Positions 1-8,554 of a stretch of DNA of 64,000 nucleotides are shown here, one piece after another. Origin of the DNA: Nibrella saemangeumensis (lineage in GTDB: Bacteria > Bacteroidota > Bacteroidia > Cytophagales > Spirosomataceae); contig NZ_BAABHD010000084.1 of the NCBI RefSeq assembly GCF_039541915.1, positions 372,001-436,000 on the forward strand, read 5' to 3'. A program made the translations under genes and the position numbers. How positions within the stretch are numbered: the first letter of the stretch is position 1; each line of letters begins with the position of its first letter. The notes below the pieces were generated by a model. It saw only the letters and a list, made by a program, of their open reading frames with translations. It searched no databases and was not told the DNA's origin.

Positions 1-969
1 TACCTGTTATGTGCCGGCGGGCTGGTGTTTTTTGCCAGAGTGATACGGTTACGGACACCAGTAACGGTCTATTTTATTACCGGAACCGCCTTTTTCCTGA
101 TAGGCTGTCTGGCGGCACTCTCCATGAACTTTGTTCCGCAACTGTTTCTTCGGAATCCCGCCAATCCATTTTCTTATCCACTCACTGTGCTAGAGATTGG
201 GGTCGTTGCCGAAATTCTTTGTTTTATCATGGGAATTTCACTGCGGTCTTATCAGAACGAACGGGATAAGCTGCGCTACCACGAGCAATTGGTAGAACAA
301 TTGCAGGAGAATGAACGCAAACAACAGAAACTCCTGCGCATCCGCGACGATATTGCCCGCGACCTGCACGATGATGTCGGGGCTGACCTGAGTGCCATAT
401 CGGTGCTGAGCAAGGCGGCCATCAAGCAGGTGCATTCGCAACCGGAACATGTTGCCGATGTATTAATGACCATCAGTAAAACCGCCCGGCGGGTGATCGA
501 ATCCATGCGGGAGATTGTCTGGAGCCTGAACTCGCAGAACGATTCGTTCGATAAGCTAAGCTACCGCATGAAAGAAGTAGCATACGCTTTATTTGAAGAC
601 ACGCCCGTTACGCTGCACCTGAATCTGCCCCCCGCCGACCGGCAGGGTGTGTTTCCGGCCGATATGCGACGCGACCTGTTCCTGATCTATAAGGAAGCCC
701 TGAATAATGTGACCCGCCACGCCGGGGCGCAGAATGTCTGGGTTACATTGGCTTATGCAGAAAATGCGTTGCGACTGACTGTTCAGGATGATGGCGTTGG
801 GTTTACCCCGGAGAGCGTCAGCAGCGGCAATGGGCTCTTCAACCTTCGCCGGCGGGTAGCGGCCATCAATGGTACACTGAATCTCGAAAGCCAACCCGGC
901 AAGGGCACCATGCTCACCGTTGGCTGTCCGGTGGTGGTGCAGCCGTACGAGCTGATGAATGTACAGTAA
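1..969 (+). CDS. Sensor histidine kinase, C-terminal part (cut by window edge)
   Basis: The frame is open from base 1, so the true start lies upstream; the GTG at 25 is internal. The visible part starts with hydrophobic segments typical of a 7TM-type sensor, then a short coiled coil rich in Gln/Glu, then a HisKA_3 dimerisation helix with the phospho-acceptor His in a DLHDDVG motif (His codon 367-369). The HATPase_c domain follows, with an N-box (EALNNVTRHA), DDGVGF and GNGLFNLRRR. This architecture is that of LiaS/NarX-like kinases, which normally phosphorylate NarL/LuxR-type regulators; no partner is visible here. The signal sensed cannot be told because the sensor half is missing. Confidence 0.9.
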   Translation, partial: YLLCAGGLVFFARVIRLRTPVTVYFITGTAFFLIGCLAALSMNFVPQLFLRNPANPFSYPLTVLEIGVVAEILCFIMGISLRSYQNERDKLRYHEQLVEQLQENERKQQKLLRIRDDIARDLHDDVGADLSAISVLSKAAIKQVHSQPEHVADVLMTISKTARRVIESMREIVWSLNSQNDSFDKLSYRMKEVAYALFEDTPVTLHLNLPPADRQGVFPADMRRDLFLIYKEALNNVTRHAGAQNVWVTLAYAENALRLTVQDDGVGFTPESVSSGNGLFNLRRRVAAINGTLNLESQPGKGTMLTVGCPVVVQPYELMNVQ

Positions 970-971
970 GC

Positions 972-1589
972 TTATAAACTTATACGCATGGCATTGGCGA
1001 GTTTGAATATTTCTTTGAAGCATTGGGCGGTTAGTACTGCATCTTCCAGCGCGTTGTGAAATTCGTCTTCACGCTCCAGCCCGAAATAACCGGCGATGTC
1101 TTTCAGACTTAGGCCGCGAGGGACTGATTTGCCGTTCTGTTTCAAGATGCGGAAGACAAAGTAACCGAGGGTGTGGGTATCCAGCAGGGTGCGGGAGTAA
1201 GGCCACTTCATCTTCTCCAGGCGGTAAGCTTCGCGCATGAAATTGATGTCGTTGATGACGCTTTGCCCGCAGATGATCACATTTTTCAGGTAAGGCGTTT
1301 TGTCCAGCTGCCCGGCCGGCAGACGGATGTTCAGTTTCTCCAGAATCCAGTTTTCCAACTCTGGCAACACATCGTAGATCATCGGGGCATCTTCCAGTTC
1401 TTTGAGGGAGATGTTATGTACTTTTTCCGAATAGAGGGAAAAGGCTTCTTCGTTTTCAGGGTAGACGTTAGTCAGGTAGCGTCCCTTCTCGTGCCAGTCA
1501 TCATCGAACAAAACGCCCCCAATTTGAATAATTTCGTTCCAGTCCGGCTCCGGGCCGGTCATCTCCAGATCAAGTACAAGAAACGGCAT
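972..1589 (-). CDS. DEDDh-family 3'-5' exonuclease (oligoribonuclease/RNase T-like)
   Basis: 205 residues. The DnaQ-like exonuclease core is present: DLEMTG near the N-terminus supplies the first Asp/Glu pair, NDINFM the second Asp, and HNALEDA the catalytic His and last Asp, matching the DEDDh class that uses two metal ions to remove nucleotides from 3' ends. Oligoribonuclease is shorter (about 180 residues) but has the same DLEMTG opening, so a role in degrading short RNA is plausible. It could also be a generic proofreading-like exonuclease. It is convergent with the histidine kinase, with 2 bases between the two stops. Confidence 0.8.
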   Translation of the reverse strand: MPFLVLDLEMTGPEPDWNEIIQIGGVLFDDDWHEKGRYLTNVYPENEEAFSLYSEKVHNISLKELEDAPMIYDVLPELENWILEKLNIRLPAGQLDKTPYLKNVIICGQSVINDINFMREAYRLEKMKWPYSRTLLDTHTLGYFVFRILKQNGKSVPRGLSLKDIAGYFGLEREDEFHNALEDAVLTAQCFKEIFKLANAMRISL

Positions 1590-1745
1590 TTCGGTATAGC
1601 TATTATTCAGGCCGTAAAGCTAAGGGGAAAGCCGGTACCTGCTGATCGAAAAATTGATAAACTTTTTTTGAAAAATAGCTCTGTTGTTTTTTAAGGCACA
1701 CAATAAAAGAAGAACTCCTGCGTTATTGGTATAATTCTGTCGCTA

Positions 1746-2020
1746 AAAAGCCCCGGTCGCATCACGGCCGGGGCTTTTGTGTTGCTTCATGTGTATAAGA
1801 AGAAAGTACCCTGATTGCTCTTGTCTTCTCTTACTAACCTTGACCACCATAGCTCTCCAAAATTGGAAAAGTCCTGATTTTAGGCCTGAGTATAGTTATT
1901 TATAAGGTATTTTGAAAAATTATACATTTATTTTTCAAAGCAGAAACATTGCACCTAGCATTGGTGTTTTATAGGTGTGTTTCATTCAAAAGCCCCGGTA
2001 GTGTACCTGCCGGGGCTTTT
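1746..2020 (+). ncRNA. Candidate small structured transcript bounded by two hairpins
   Basis: Both ends are hairpins with stem AAAAGCCCCGG / CCGGGGCTTTT. The second (1988-2020) is followed by T-rich sequence and looks like an intrinsic terminator. The first cannot terminate any plus-strand protein gene, because the gene upstream points left. A TATAAT-like box at 1730-1735 would start a transcript near 1742. Between the hairpins are two further inverted repeats. This is an inference from structure only; no known RNA family was recognised. Confidence 0.25.
1988..2020 (+). terminator. Intrinsic terminator-like hairpin
   Basis: Perfect 11-bp stem AAAAGCCCCGG / CCGGGGCTTTT with an 11-nt loop, followed by TATTTTC. 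The matching hairpin at 1746-1778 has the same stem and a different loop. Confidence 0.6.
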
Positions 2021-2092
2021 TATTTTCTTCGCGCTGTCGGCATCTACCTGTGCATAGTCAAAATATTTCACCGAAATAAAATTGTCCTGCCC

Positions 2093-2100
2093 TACCTTTG
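2093..2100 (+). promoter_or_regulatory. -7 box upstream of fumC
   Basis: TACCTTTG matches the Bacteroidota housekeeping -7 consensus TAnnTTTG. It lies 61 bases before the ATG at 2162. No good -33 TTG was found at the usual distance. Confidence 0.45.
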
Positions 2101-2161
2101 CGGCCGAAATCGCTGAACGATTCGTCCAGTGTCTCTTATCCAAAGTCTAATTATCAAAACA

Positions 2162-3565
2162 ATGGATTACCGCATAGAAAAAGACACAATGGGCCAGGTG
2201 CAGGTGCCGGCCAACGTTTATTGGGGTGCGCAAACCCAGCGCTCCATCGACAACTTCAAAATTGCCCAGGACATTAATAAAATGCCCAAAGAGATCATCC
2301 GGGCGTTTGCATACCTGAAAAAGGCAGCCGCCCTGACCAACCTCGACGCGGGCGTCCTTCCCCAGGAAAAATCAGACCTGATCGGCCAGGTGTGCGATGA
2401 AATTCTGGCAGGTAAGCTCGACGACCAGTTTCCGCTGGTGGTCTGGCAGACCGGTTCGGGTACACAGTCGAACATGAACGTCAACGAGGTAGTCGCCTAT
2501 CGGGGGCACGTCTTGCAGGGTGGACAGCTTACCGATGAGAAGAAGTTCCTGCACCCGAACGATGACGTTAATAAATCGCAATCGAGTAACGATACCTTCC
2601 CGACGGCTATGCACATTGCCGCTTACAAGATTCTGGTGGAGGTAACGATACCCGGCATCGAGAAACTGCGGGATACGCTGGCGGCCAAGTCGAAAGAGTA
2701 CATGAACGTGGTGAAGATTGGCCGGACGCACTTTATGGATGCTACTCCGCTGACGCTGGGTCAGGAATTCTCCGGCTATGTGTCGCAATTGGATCATGGT
2801 CTGCGGGCTATTCGTAACACGCTGGCACACCTGTCGGAGCTGGCACTGGGTGGTACGGCTGTTGGTACCGGTATCAACACCCCTCCGGGCTATTCCGAAA
2901 ACGTAGCGAAGCATATTGCCAACCTGACCGGACTTCCGTTTATTACCGCCGAAAATAAGTTTGAAGCCCTGGCTGCGCACGACGCCATTGTGGAAGCGCA
3001 TGGTGCCCTGAAAACCGTAGCGGCCAGCCTGATGAAGATCGGCAACGACGTGCGGATGCTGTCGTCAGGTCCGCGTTCCGGTATCGGTGAAATCTTTATT
3101 CCTGACAATGAGCCGGGTTCGTCCATCATGCCCGGTAAGGTAAACCCCACTCAATCGGAGGCCATGACGATGGTAGCCGCGCAGGTCTTCGGCAACGACG
3201 TGGCCATCAACTTCGGCGGGGCCATGGGTCACTTCGAACTGAACGTGTTCAAGCCGGTGATGATCTACAACTTCCTGCACTCTGCCCGCCTGATTGGCGA
3301 TGTCTGCGTATCCTTTAACGATAAGTGCGCCGAGGGTATCCGCCCGATTGAGGAGAATATCACAAAGCACGTGAACAATTCGCTGATGCTGGTAACGGCG
3401 CTGAACACCAAGATCGGCTACTACAAAGCCGCCGAAATTGCCCAGACTGCCCACCGCGAAGGCTCAACGCTGAAGGAAACAGCCGTTAAACTCGGCTACC
3501 TGACGCCCGAGCAGTTTGACGAGTGGGTGAAGCCGGAGGATATGGTTGGAGAGATTAAAGTCTAA
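2162..3565 (+). CDS. fumC: Fumarate hydratase, class II
   Basis: Converts fumarate and water to L-malate in the TCA cycle, in the cytoplasm, as a homotetramer without an iron-sulfur cluster. The 467-residue product has the same length as E. coli FumC. It has the TGSGTQSNMN substrate loop (residues 98-107), the catalytic-site His in GRTHFMDATP (His190), and the fumarase/aspartase signature GSSIMPGKVNP starting at residue 319, whose Ser is the likely catalytic base. The ATG at 2162 was chosen because it gives the family N-terminus (MDYRIEKDTMG); a GTG at 2129 would add 11 residues. A hairpin terminator follows directly. Malate:quinone oxidoreductase, the next TCA step, is encoded 7 kb away. Confidence 0.97.
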   Translation: MDYRIEKDTMGQVQVPANVYWGAQTQRSIDNFKIAQDINKMPKEIIRAFAYLKKAAALTNLDAGVLPQEKSDLIGQVCDEILAGKLDDQFPLVVWQTGSGTQSNMNVNEVVAYRGHVLQGGQLTDEKKFLHPNDDVNKSQSSNDTFPTAMHIAAYKILVEVTIPGIEKLRDTLAAKSKEYMNVVKIGRTHFMDATPLTLGQEFSGYVSQLDHGLRAIRNTLAHLSELALGGTAVGTGINTPPGYSENVAKHIANLTGLPFITAENKFEALAAHDAIVEAHGALKTVAASLMKIGNDVRMLSSGPRSGIGEIFIPDNEPGSSIMPGKVNPTQSEAMTMVAAQVFGNDVAINFGGAMGHFELNVFKPVMIYNFLHSARLIGDVCVSFNDKCAEGIRPIEENITKHVNNSLMLVTALNTKIGYYKAAEIAQTAHREGSTLKETAVKLGYLTPEQFDEWVKPEDMVGEIKV

Positions 3566-3572
3566 GGAGTTC

Positions 3573-3598
3573 AGAGGCCGGCGCACCAACCGGCCTCT
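3573..3598 (+). terminator. Intrinsic terminator after fumC
   Basis: 9-bp perfect stem AGAGGCCGG / CCGGCCTCT with an 8-nt loop, followed by TTTTG. It lies 8 bases after the fumC stop and between convergent genes, so it may serve both. Confidence 0.85.
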
Positions 3599-3614
3599 TT
3601 TTGTTTCAACTTTT

Positions 3615-5312
3615 TTAAAAGCCAGCAGCTTGCCCGTCTTTGCGAGACTCGGTAGCCCCGTGGTAGACTTTGTTTTTGGCATCATACATGATAGCCTGGT
3701 AGCCACCGTAGCCGCCCATGCCGTAGCCAACCTTGTGGCCTTTCTTCATTAGATCGCGGATGGTTTCGTAGGGGTAACCGGCTTCCAGGGTGATCATACC
3801 GGCGTCGGTCATCTTCTCACCCGTCGGCTCCGATGAGCCCTGGTGGTCGATGCGGGGGGCGTCGCCGGCTTCCTGCGGATTCATGCCGAAGTCGATGATG
3901 TTCATCAGGATCTGAACGTGGCCCAGGGGCTGGAAACTGCCGCCCATCACGCCGAAGCTCATAAACGGCTGTCCGTCTTTGGTGACAAAGGCCGGGATAA
4001 TGGTTTGAAATGGGCGTTTGTGGGGAGCGTAAGTATTGTTCTGTCCTTCAGTCAGGCTGTAGAGTTCGCCCCGGTCCTGAAGCATGAAGCCCAGGCCGTC
4101 GGGGACCATGCCGGAGCCAAAACCCCGGTAATTGCTCTGAATCAGCGACACCATATTGCCTTCCTCATCAGCCACCGTCAGGTAGATGGTATCGCCGTCT
4201 CGCAGGGCAGGATTACCAGCCTCTACCCGGCTGGCGGCCCGGTCGGGGTTGATGAGAGTACGCCGTTCGGCTGCGTAGGCTTTGCTGATGAGCTCCTGCA
4301 CCGGAATTTTGGCAAAAGCGGGGTCGGCATAGTATTTAGCCCGGTCTTCAAAGGCCAGTTTTTTGGCTTCCACAAACTGGTGAATATGCTCGGGACTACC
4401 CCAGGCTACCTTTGAAAAATCGTACGGCTCCAGCAGGTTCAGCATCTGCAATACGGCAATACCCTGGCTGTTAGGCGGCAACTCCCACACATCGTAACCC
4501 CGGTATTTTGTCGAAACCGGCTCCACCCACTCCGAAGTGTGATCGGCTAAGTCTTTGGCGGAGAGGTAACCACCTGCTTTCTTCATGAAGGCATCAATAG
4601 TCCTGGCAATGTCGCCCTTGTAGAAGGCATCGCGGCCACCTGTAGCGATCTTTTCCAGCGTATTCGCCAGGGCAGGATTGCGAAAGATGTCACCCCGCTT
4701 CGGTGCCGCTCCGCCAGGGGCGTAGGTTTCTCTAACGTTTGGGTATTTGCCGAAGCGGGTAATCATCGACGGCCAGTAAAAAGCGGCTTCGTCGTGTACG
4801 GGGTATCCCTCGCGGGCGTAGCGGATGGCGTGCGACAGAATCTTCGGCATGGGTGTTTTGCCAAACCGCTTGTGCAGTTCAAACCAGCCGTCTACACAGC
4901 CCGGCACCGATACGGGTAGCGGACCATCCGATGGAATATGCTTCAGCCCCCGTTTCTGAAACTCAGCCAGGGGCAGGCTGTAAGGCGAGCGCCCCGAGGC
5001 ATTAAGGCCGTACAGCTTTTTGGTTTTGGCATCCCAGAAAATAGCGAACAGGTCGCCACCAATGCCGTTGACGTGCGGTTCAACCACGCCTTCCATGGCA
5101 TTGGCTGCAATGGCGGCATCAATGGCGTTGCCGCCGTTGCGTAATACGTCGATAGCGGCCTGGGTCGATAGCGGGTGCGAGGTACAGGCCATGCCTCGCT
5201 GGCCCATAACAACCGAACGGGTAGCAAAAGATTTTCCGGACAGACGATCCTGGGCAACAGTAACAGCAGACAGGCAACTCAGCAAGCAGAGTGTGAGTAA
5301 AGGCTTCTTCAT
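3615..5312 (-). CDS. ggt: Gamma-glutamyltransferase
   Basis: 565-residue N-terminal nucleophile hydrolase, exported by a signal peptide (about residues 1-20, ending AVTVA/Q). Enzymes of this family cleave the gamma-glutamyl bond of glutathione or transfer it to amino acids or peptides in the periplasm. The precursor self-cleaves before a catalytic Thr, here best placed at Thr375 in GDTIYLTVAD. Other family marks are RNGGNAIDAAIAAN near residue 58, PVSVPGCVDGW near 133, SNYRGFGSG near 393 and the MGGSFQP segment near 456. The residue after the nucleophile is Ile, where E. coli GGT has TTH, so substrate preference may differ. Single gene, convergent with fumC. Confidence 0.93.
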   Translation of the reverse strand: MKKPLLTLCLLSCLSAVTVAQDRLSGKSFATRSVVMGQRGMACTSHPLSTQAAIDVLRNGGNAIDAAIAANAMEGVVEPHVNGIGGDLFAIFWDAKTKKLYGLNASGRSPYSLPLAEFQKRGLKHIPSDGPLPVSVPGCVDGWFELHKRFGKTPMPKILSHAIRYAREGYPVHDEAAFYWPSMITRFGKYPNVRETYAPGGAAPKRGDIFRNPALANTLEKIATGGRDAFYKGDIARTIDAFMKKAGGYLSAKDLADHTSEWVEPVSTKYRGYDVWELPPNSQGIAVLQMLNLLEPYDFSKVAWGSPEHIHQFVEAKKLAFEDRAKYYADPAFAKIPVQELISKAYAAERRTLINPDRAASRVEAGNPALRDGDTIYLTVADEEGNMVSLIQSNYRGFGSGMVPDGLGFMLQDRGELYSLTEGQNNTYAPHKRPFQTIIPAFVTKDGQPFMSFGVMGGSFQPLGHVQILMNIIDFGMNPQEAGDAPRIDHQGSSEPTGEKMTDAGMITLEAGYPYETIRDLMKKGHKVGYGMGGYGGYQAIMYDAKNKVYHGATESRKDGQAAGF

Positions 5313-5391
5313 TTGTTAACGGAATGGGTTGGCCGAATATAGTAAAAGAAAAGCCAGCTGCTACCCTTCCGTTTTCATTATCGCCACTGTT

Positions 5392-6060
5392 TCAGGTTTG
5401 CAGGGAGGGATGCATTACTTGCCTGCGTTGCTTCTGAACCGTTGCCCGTTTCCAGATAAAATAGGTAATGACCCACAGACATAAGACAGTAGGCAGGATC
5501 TGGCTGTAGGGCTTGAACTGGGGGAGCACCGTGCCCGTGAATGCCGAGACGATAGCGTTGTAGGCTGAGCACATTTTGTAGATATGCTCGTACAGCCACC
5601 AGGTTCTAAGTCGCTCAAAGAACCAGACATGTTTAACAATATCATAGCCGGTCATCAGGACCAGGGCCGATAAAGTCGGATAGACAACCGCTGGAGACCA
5701 GTTGCGGTCGGATAACTGCACATGAGCCAGATACAGTACCCCAGTCAGTAAAACGCCAACCGCAATCAGCACATCAATAGGAGTGGCTGGGCGTTCGCGA
5801 CGCCTGACGGTGCGGTAGCCGGAGTAGCTGCCGTAGCCGCTCAGGAGTGTCAGCATGAGCAGGAAAGGAGTCGATCGAAAAAAGATTGTACCCAGAAAAG
5901 CGGTGCCGACTACCACGCTCAACAGGTAGAGAAAATAGCGTCCGAAGCGAATATGCCGACTCGGCCGGTTTTGATTTACCAGGGCAATCAGGCCGATTAC
6001 TAAAGCAACTGTCCCAAACAGAACGTGTACAAGGATGTTTAATTTATGCAGTAAGGTCAT
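5392..6060 (-). CDS. Multi-pass membrane protein, DUF2306-like
   Basis: 222 residues with about six or seven hydrophobic helices and a basic C-terminal tail. The opening LHKLNILVHVLFGTVALVIGL resembles small Bacteroidota membrane proteins of the DUF2306 type, whose function is unknown. It is divergent from the LytTR regulator at 6251, with an inverted repeat (6188-6208) in the shared 190-bp gap, so it could be a target of that regulator. No catalytic motif was seen. Confidence 0.6.
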   Translation of the reverse strand: MTLLHKLNILVHVLFGTVALVIGLIALVNQNRPSRHIRFGRYFLYLLSVVVGTAFLGTIFFRSTPFLLMLTLLSGYGSYSGYRTVRRRERPATPIDVLIAVGVLLTGVLYLAHVQLSDRNWSPAVVYPTLSALVLMTGYDIVKHVWFFERLRTWWLYEHIYKMCSAYNAIVSAFTGTVLPQFKPYSQILPTVLCLWVITYFIWKRATVQKQRRQVMHPSLQT

Positions 6061-6187
6061 ACAAAATCGGCTGCCGGATCTTAATTGTCAGGTACATCTC
6101 ATCCGGGTTTGTGGCCCGGCAGCCTTTCGTAAAGTTGGCGGGTATTCTGGAAGGCGGCAACCGATTCGTGACCAGGAAACTTGGTCT

Positions 6188-6235
6188 GTGACGAACGCCT
6201 TTCGTCACGTAATCGCTGTAGAAAGTGTATCTGTG
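6188..6235 (+). promoter_or_regulatory. Operator-like palindrome and -7-like box before the LytTR gene
   Basis: GTGACGAA-CGCCT-TTCGTCAC (6188-6208) is a perfect 8-bp inverted repeat with a 5-bp spacer. TATCTGTG (6228-6235), one mismatch from TAnnTTTG, is centred 33.5 bp downstream of the repeat centre, and the ATG follows at 6251. The spacing equals that of the sulfur-gene operators, but the half-site spacing differs, so it is probably a different activator site. Confidence 0.45.
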
Positions 6236-6250
6236 CGTTAAATTGCCCGA

Positions 6251-7030
6251 ATGAAGATTAACCGGCTCCTCGATCATGTCTGGATTCGCAACCTGATGGG
6301 CTTAGCAGTCTTACTGGCGGTGCATCTATTGGCGGACATTTACGCCATTGGCCGGCGGCCCGGTTTAACCAAGGTTACACCTTACTTCTATCTGGTATTG
6401 TTGTACGGCTGGCTGGTTTTTCATAATCGGATTCTGTTCGAGGGGTTATTTCTCCGGGGCCGGAAGACAGCCTATTTCGGCTGGCTGCTGTTGTTAGTGG
6501 CATTTAGCTCGTTCAACATGAATTTCATCCTGCATACAGAGTTTGGTATCTCGCGGTCACTGCCGTATATCGTCAGTTTTTGGGTGTATACCGTCACCGG
6601 ATTAGGAGTCTATATCACTTATAAATACCTGCGCTCACTCAATCAGCCGGCAACGCCTGCCTCGCCACCGGCTACGTTGGATACCGTGCAACCAGTCACA
6701 TCCGGACCTGCGCCTGAGGAGCCTGCTTCCTTTTTGTGTATGGTGGATGGTGAGCGCCTGGATATTGCTTACCCGGATATTCTGTATATCGAGAGTCTGG
6801 AAAATTACCTGAAGATTTTCACAAAAACGAAACCCTATATTATCCGGCTGACCCTGAAAGAAGCCGAAGCCCGGTTACCCAGGCGGCTCTTCGTAAGGAT
6901 CAGCCGGTCGCATATTGTTAACCTCACGCATGCTACGCGGGCCGATCAGGACACAGTCAAAGTGGGAGAGAAGGAGTTACGAATCGGTAAGGTGTACAAA
7001 CGGCATGTTTTGGAGCAACTGCCGGGCTAA
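6251..7030 (+). CDS. Membrane-anchored LytTR-type transcription regulator
   Basis: 259 residues. Four hydrophobic helices (about residues 13-35, 41-65, 74-95 and 98-121) are followed by a Pro/Ala-rich linker and a C-terminal LytTR DNA-binding domain (about 158-255) with DILYIESLENYLKI and RISRSHIVNL. There is no receiver domain, so activity would be set through the membrane part rather than by phosphorylation. LytTR proteins bind short direct repeats upstream of -35 regions. The divergent membrane protein gene is the obvious neighbour target. Ligand unknown. Confidence 0.85.
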   Translation: MKINRLLDHVWIRNLMGLAVLLAVHLLADIYAIGRRPGLTKVTPYFYLVLLYGWLVFHNRILFEGLFLRGRKTAYFGWLLLLVAFSSFNMNFILHTEFGISRSLPYIVSFWVYTVTGLGVYITYKYLRSLNQPATPASPPATLDTVQPVTSGPAPEEPASFLCMVDGERLDIAYPDILYIESLENYLKIFTKTKPYIIRLTLKEAEARLPRRLFVRISRSHIVNLTHATRADQDTVKVGEKELRIGKVYKRHVLEQLPG

Positions 7031-7039
7031 CCAATTTGC

Positions 7040-8413
7040 TTACTTGACATACCCTAGCTTCCGGGGAATGGTATAAATCTCCGTCTGCCGGCCGTCGATG
7101 TAGCGGAACTGCTTACCGTCAAAATAGCCGTCTTCTTCCAGCATAATGCGGACAGTCTTTTTCCATTCGGGTATTTCTACGGCTGCATTTAGTTCAATAG
7201 AATAGGCCGTATTGGCGAACAGTGGGTAATCGCCGGGGCCGGGTACGCCCTGCTGCTGGTCCCACATCCCAATGGTCGGGCCGGCCGCGTGGCCGTGTAC
7301 GCCGATCGGGTGCGTGTAGATGGTGCCCAGGATGCCTTCTTTTTTCGCCTGCTCCAGCGCTTCTTTCAGTATTTGGTTGCCCGTTTTGCCGGTCTGAAAG
7401 CGCTCCGTCAGGATGTCCTGTAGCCGATTGCCCTGCTGGAACGCTTTGCGGATGGATTCCGGCACGTCGGTTTCCCCCGGTCGTAGTACGTAGGCGTGTT
7501 GCTGCTGGTCGGTGTTCAGGCGGAGGTAGGTAATGCCGAAGTCGACGTGGAGCAGGTCGCCGGGCATGATGACCTCCCCGGACGGGCGTTTGGCAAAGGT
7601 ACGCAGGTGATCGAAGCGGGCGGCATCAGGGCGTTGCACATCCACGGTCGGGTGGAACCAGGTATCCAGACCCAGTTCGGTGATGCGCTGCCGGAACCAC
7701 CACACTACATCGTCGGTGGTGGTAACACCGGGCTGGATCACCTGCTCCGAGAACCCTTCCTGAATAAGCTGGTGTGAGAGCCGGCAGATGAGCGGGTAAA
7801 TGGCCATTTCCTTCTCGGTACGCGTTTCCAGCCAGGCTACGGCCAGCCGCTCGGCCGAAACGATACGTTTCTGGTAGTCGGCCGGCAGTTTCTCCATAAA
7901 CTCGCGCTGCTCGGTGTAGGAGAGACCGTCGGCGTGGGCGTAGTTGGTCGAGAAGTTGAGTCCAATCTTTTTGGGTTTCCGCTCGCGGATCATATCCACC
8001 AGCGCTTCCCACTGGTTCGGTTTTACATTGATGTCCCAGGCTCCTTTGAGCAGGTTACCGACATCGTACCGGGCAATCGCCAGTTTTTCAACCTCCCCGG
8101 CACCGCCATCAGTCCCGGCACCTTTGTCGTAAAAGACCATGATGGTGCGCCGGCGGGCCGACAGCCAGGTAGCCGGCAGCATGGTTTTCAGGACCGGGTC
8201 TTCGTTGTATTCGCGGGAGATAATCACCCACATATCAATGCCTTCCCGGCGCATCAGTTGCGGCAGCAGGTTGGTGAAGCGGTCTTCCAGGATCTCATCG
8301 ACAACCCTGGCACGTTCGCGTTCGCTCAGAATGGCGGAGGGACTTTGGCCGAAGGTTAGGCCAACGCAAAACAGACAAAGCAATAAAAGGAGGAGTGGTA
8401 AACGGTAGGTCAT
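7040..8413 (-). CDS. M24-family metallopeptidase (Xaa-Pro aminopeptidase-like), exported
   Basis: 457 residues with a clear signal peptide (residues 1-22, LCLFCVGLTFG/Q). The C-terminal pita-bread fold carries the five M24 metal ligands: Asp in LHVDFG, Asp in NTDQQQH, His in HPIGVHGHA, Glu in AYSIELN and Glu in MLEEDGYF. Members of this family remove N-terminal residues next to proline using two metal ions. The N-terminal half (IDMWVIISREYNEDP) is the creatinase-N domain. Export suggests breakdown of imported or extracellular peptides. Confidence 0.85.
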   Translation of the reverse strand: MTYRLPLLLLLLCLFCVGLTFGQSPSAILSERERARVVDEILEDRFTNLLPQLMRREGIDMWVIISREYNEDPVLKTMLPATWLSARRRTIMVFYDKGAGTDGGAGEVEKLAIARYDVGNLLKGAWDINVKPNQWEALVDMIRERKPKKIGLNFSTNYAHADGLSYTEQREFMEKLPADYQKRIVSAERLAVAWLETRTEKEMAIYPLICRLSHQLIQEGFSEQVIQPGVTTTDDVVWWFRQRITELGLDTWFHPTVDVQRPDAARFDHLRTFAKRPSGEVIMPGDLLHVDFGITYLRLNTDQQQHAYVLRPGETDVPESIRKAFQQGNRLQDILTERFQTGKTGNQILKEALEQAKKEGILGTIYTHPIGVHGHAAGPTIGMWDQQQGVPGPGDYPLFANTAYSIELNAAVEIPEWKKTVRIMLEEDGYFDGKQFRYIDGRQTEIYTIPRKLGYVK

Positions 8414-8554
8414 ACGGCGGTCTATTTGGTCAACAATATAACAAATAGACCCTTGGAGTAGTAAGCGATACGATTTTTTTGCAGATTACCGCTGCTTTGC
8501 AAGACCTCCTCTCAACGGGAATTCGTAGAAAAAAGAGCGTAAAGCCGCCCAAGT

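Larger units (their letters stand above)
1590..2161. other. Gene-free interval with two matching hairpins
   Basis: No convincing open frame lies between the exonuclease start and fumC. The interval holds two hairpins with the same stem (1746-1778 and 1988-2020), an A+T-rich stretch between them, and the fumC promoter box near 2093. A TATAAT-like box at 1730-1735 lies just before the first hairpin. Smaller inverted repeats (CACCTA...TAGGTG and TTTTGAAAAAT...ATTTTTCAAA) lie between the hairpins. Confidence 0.5.
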
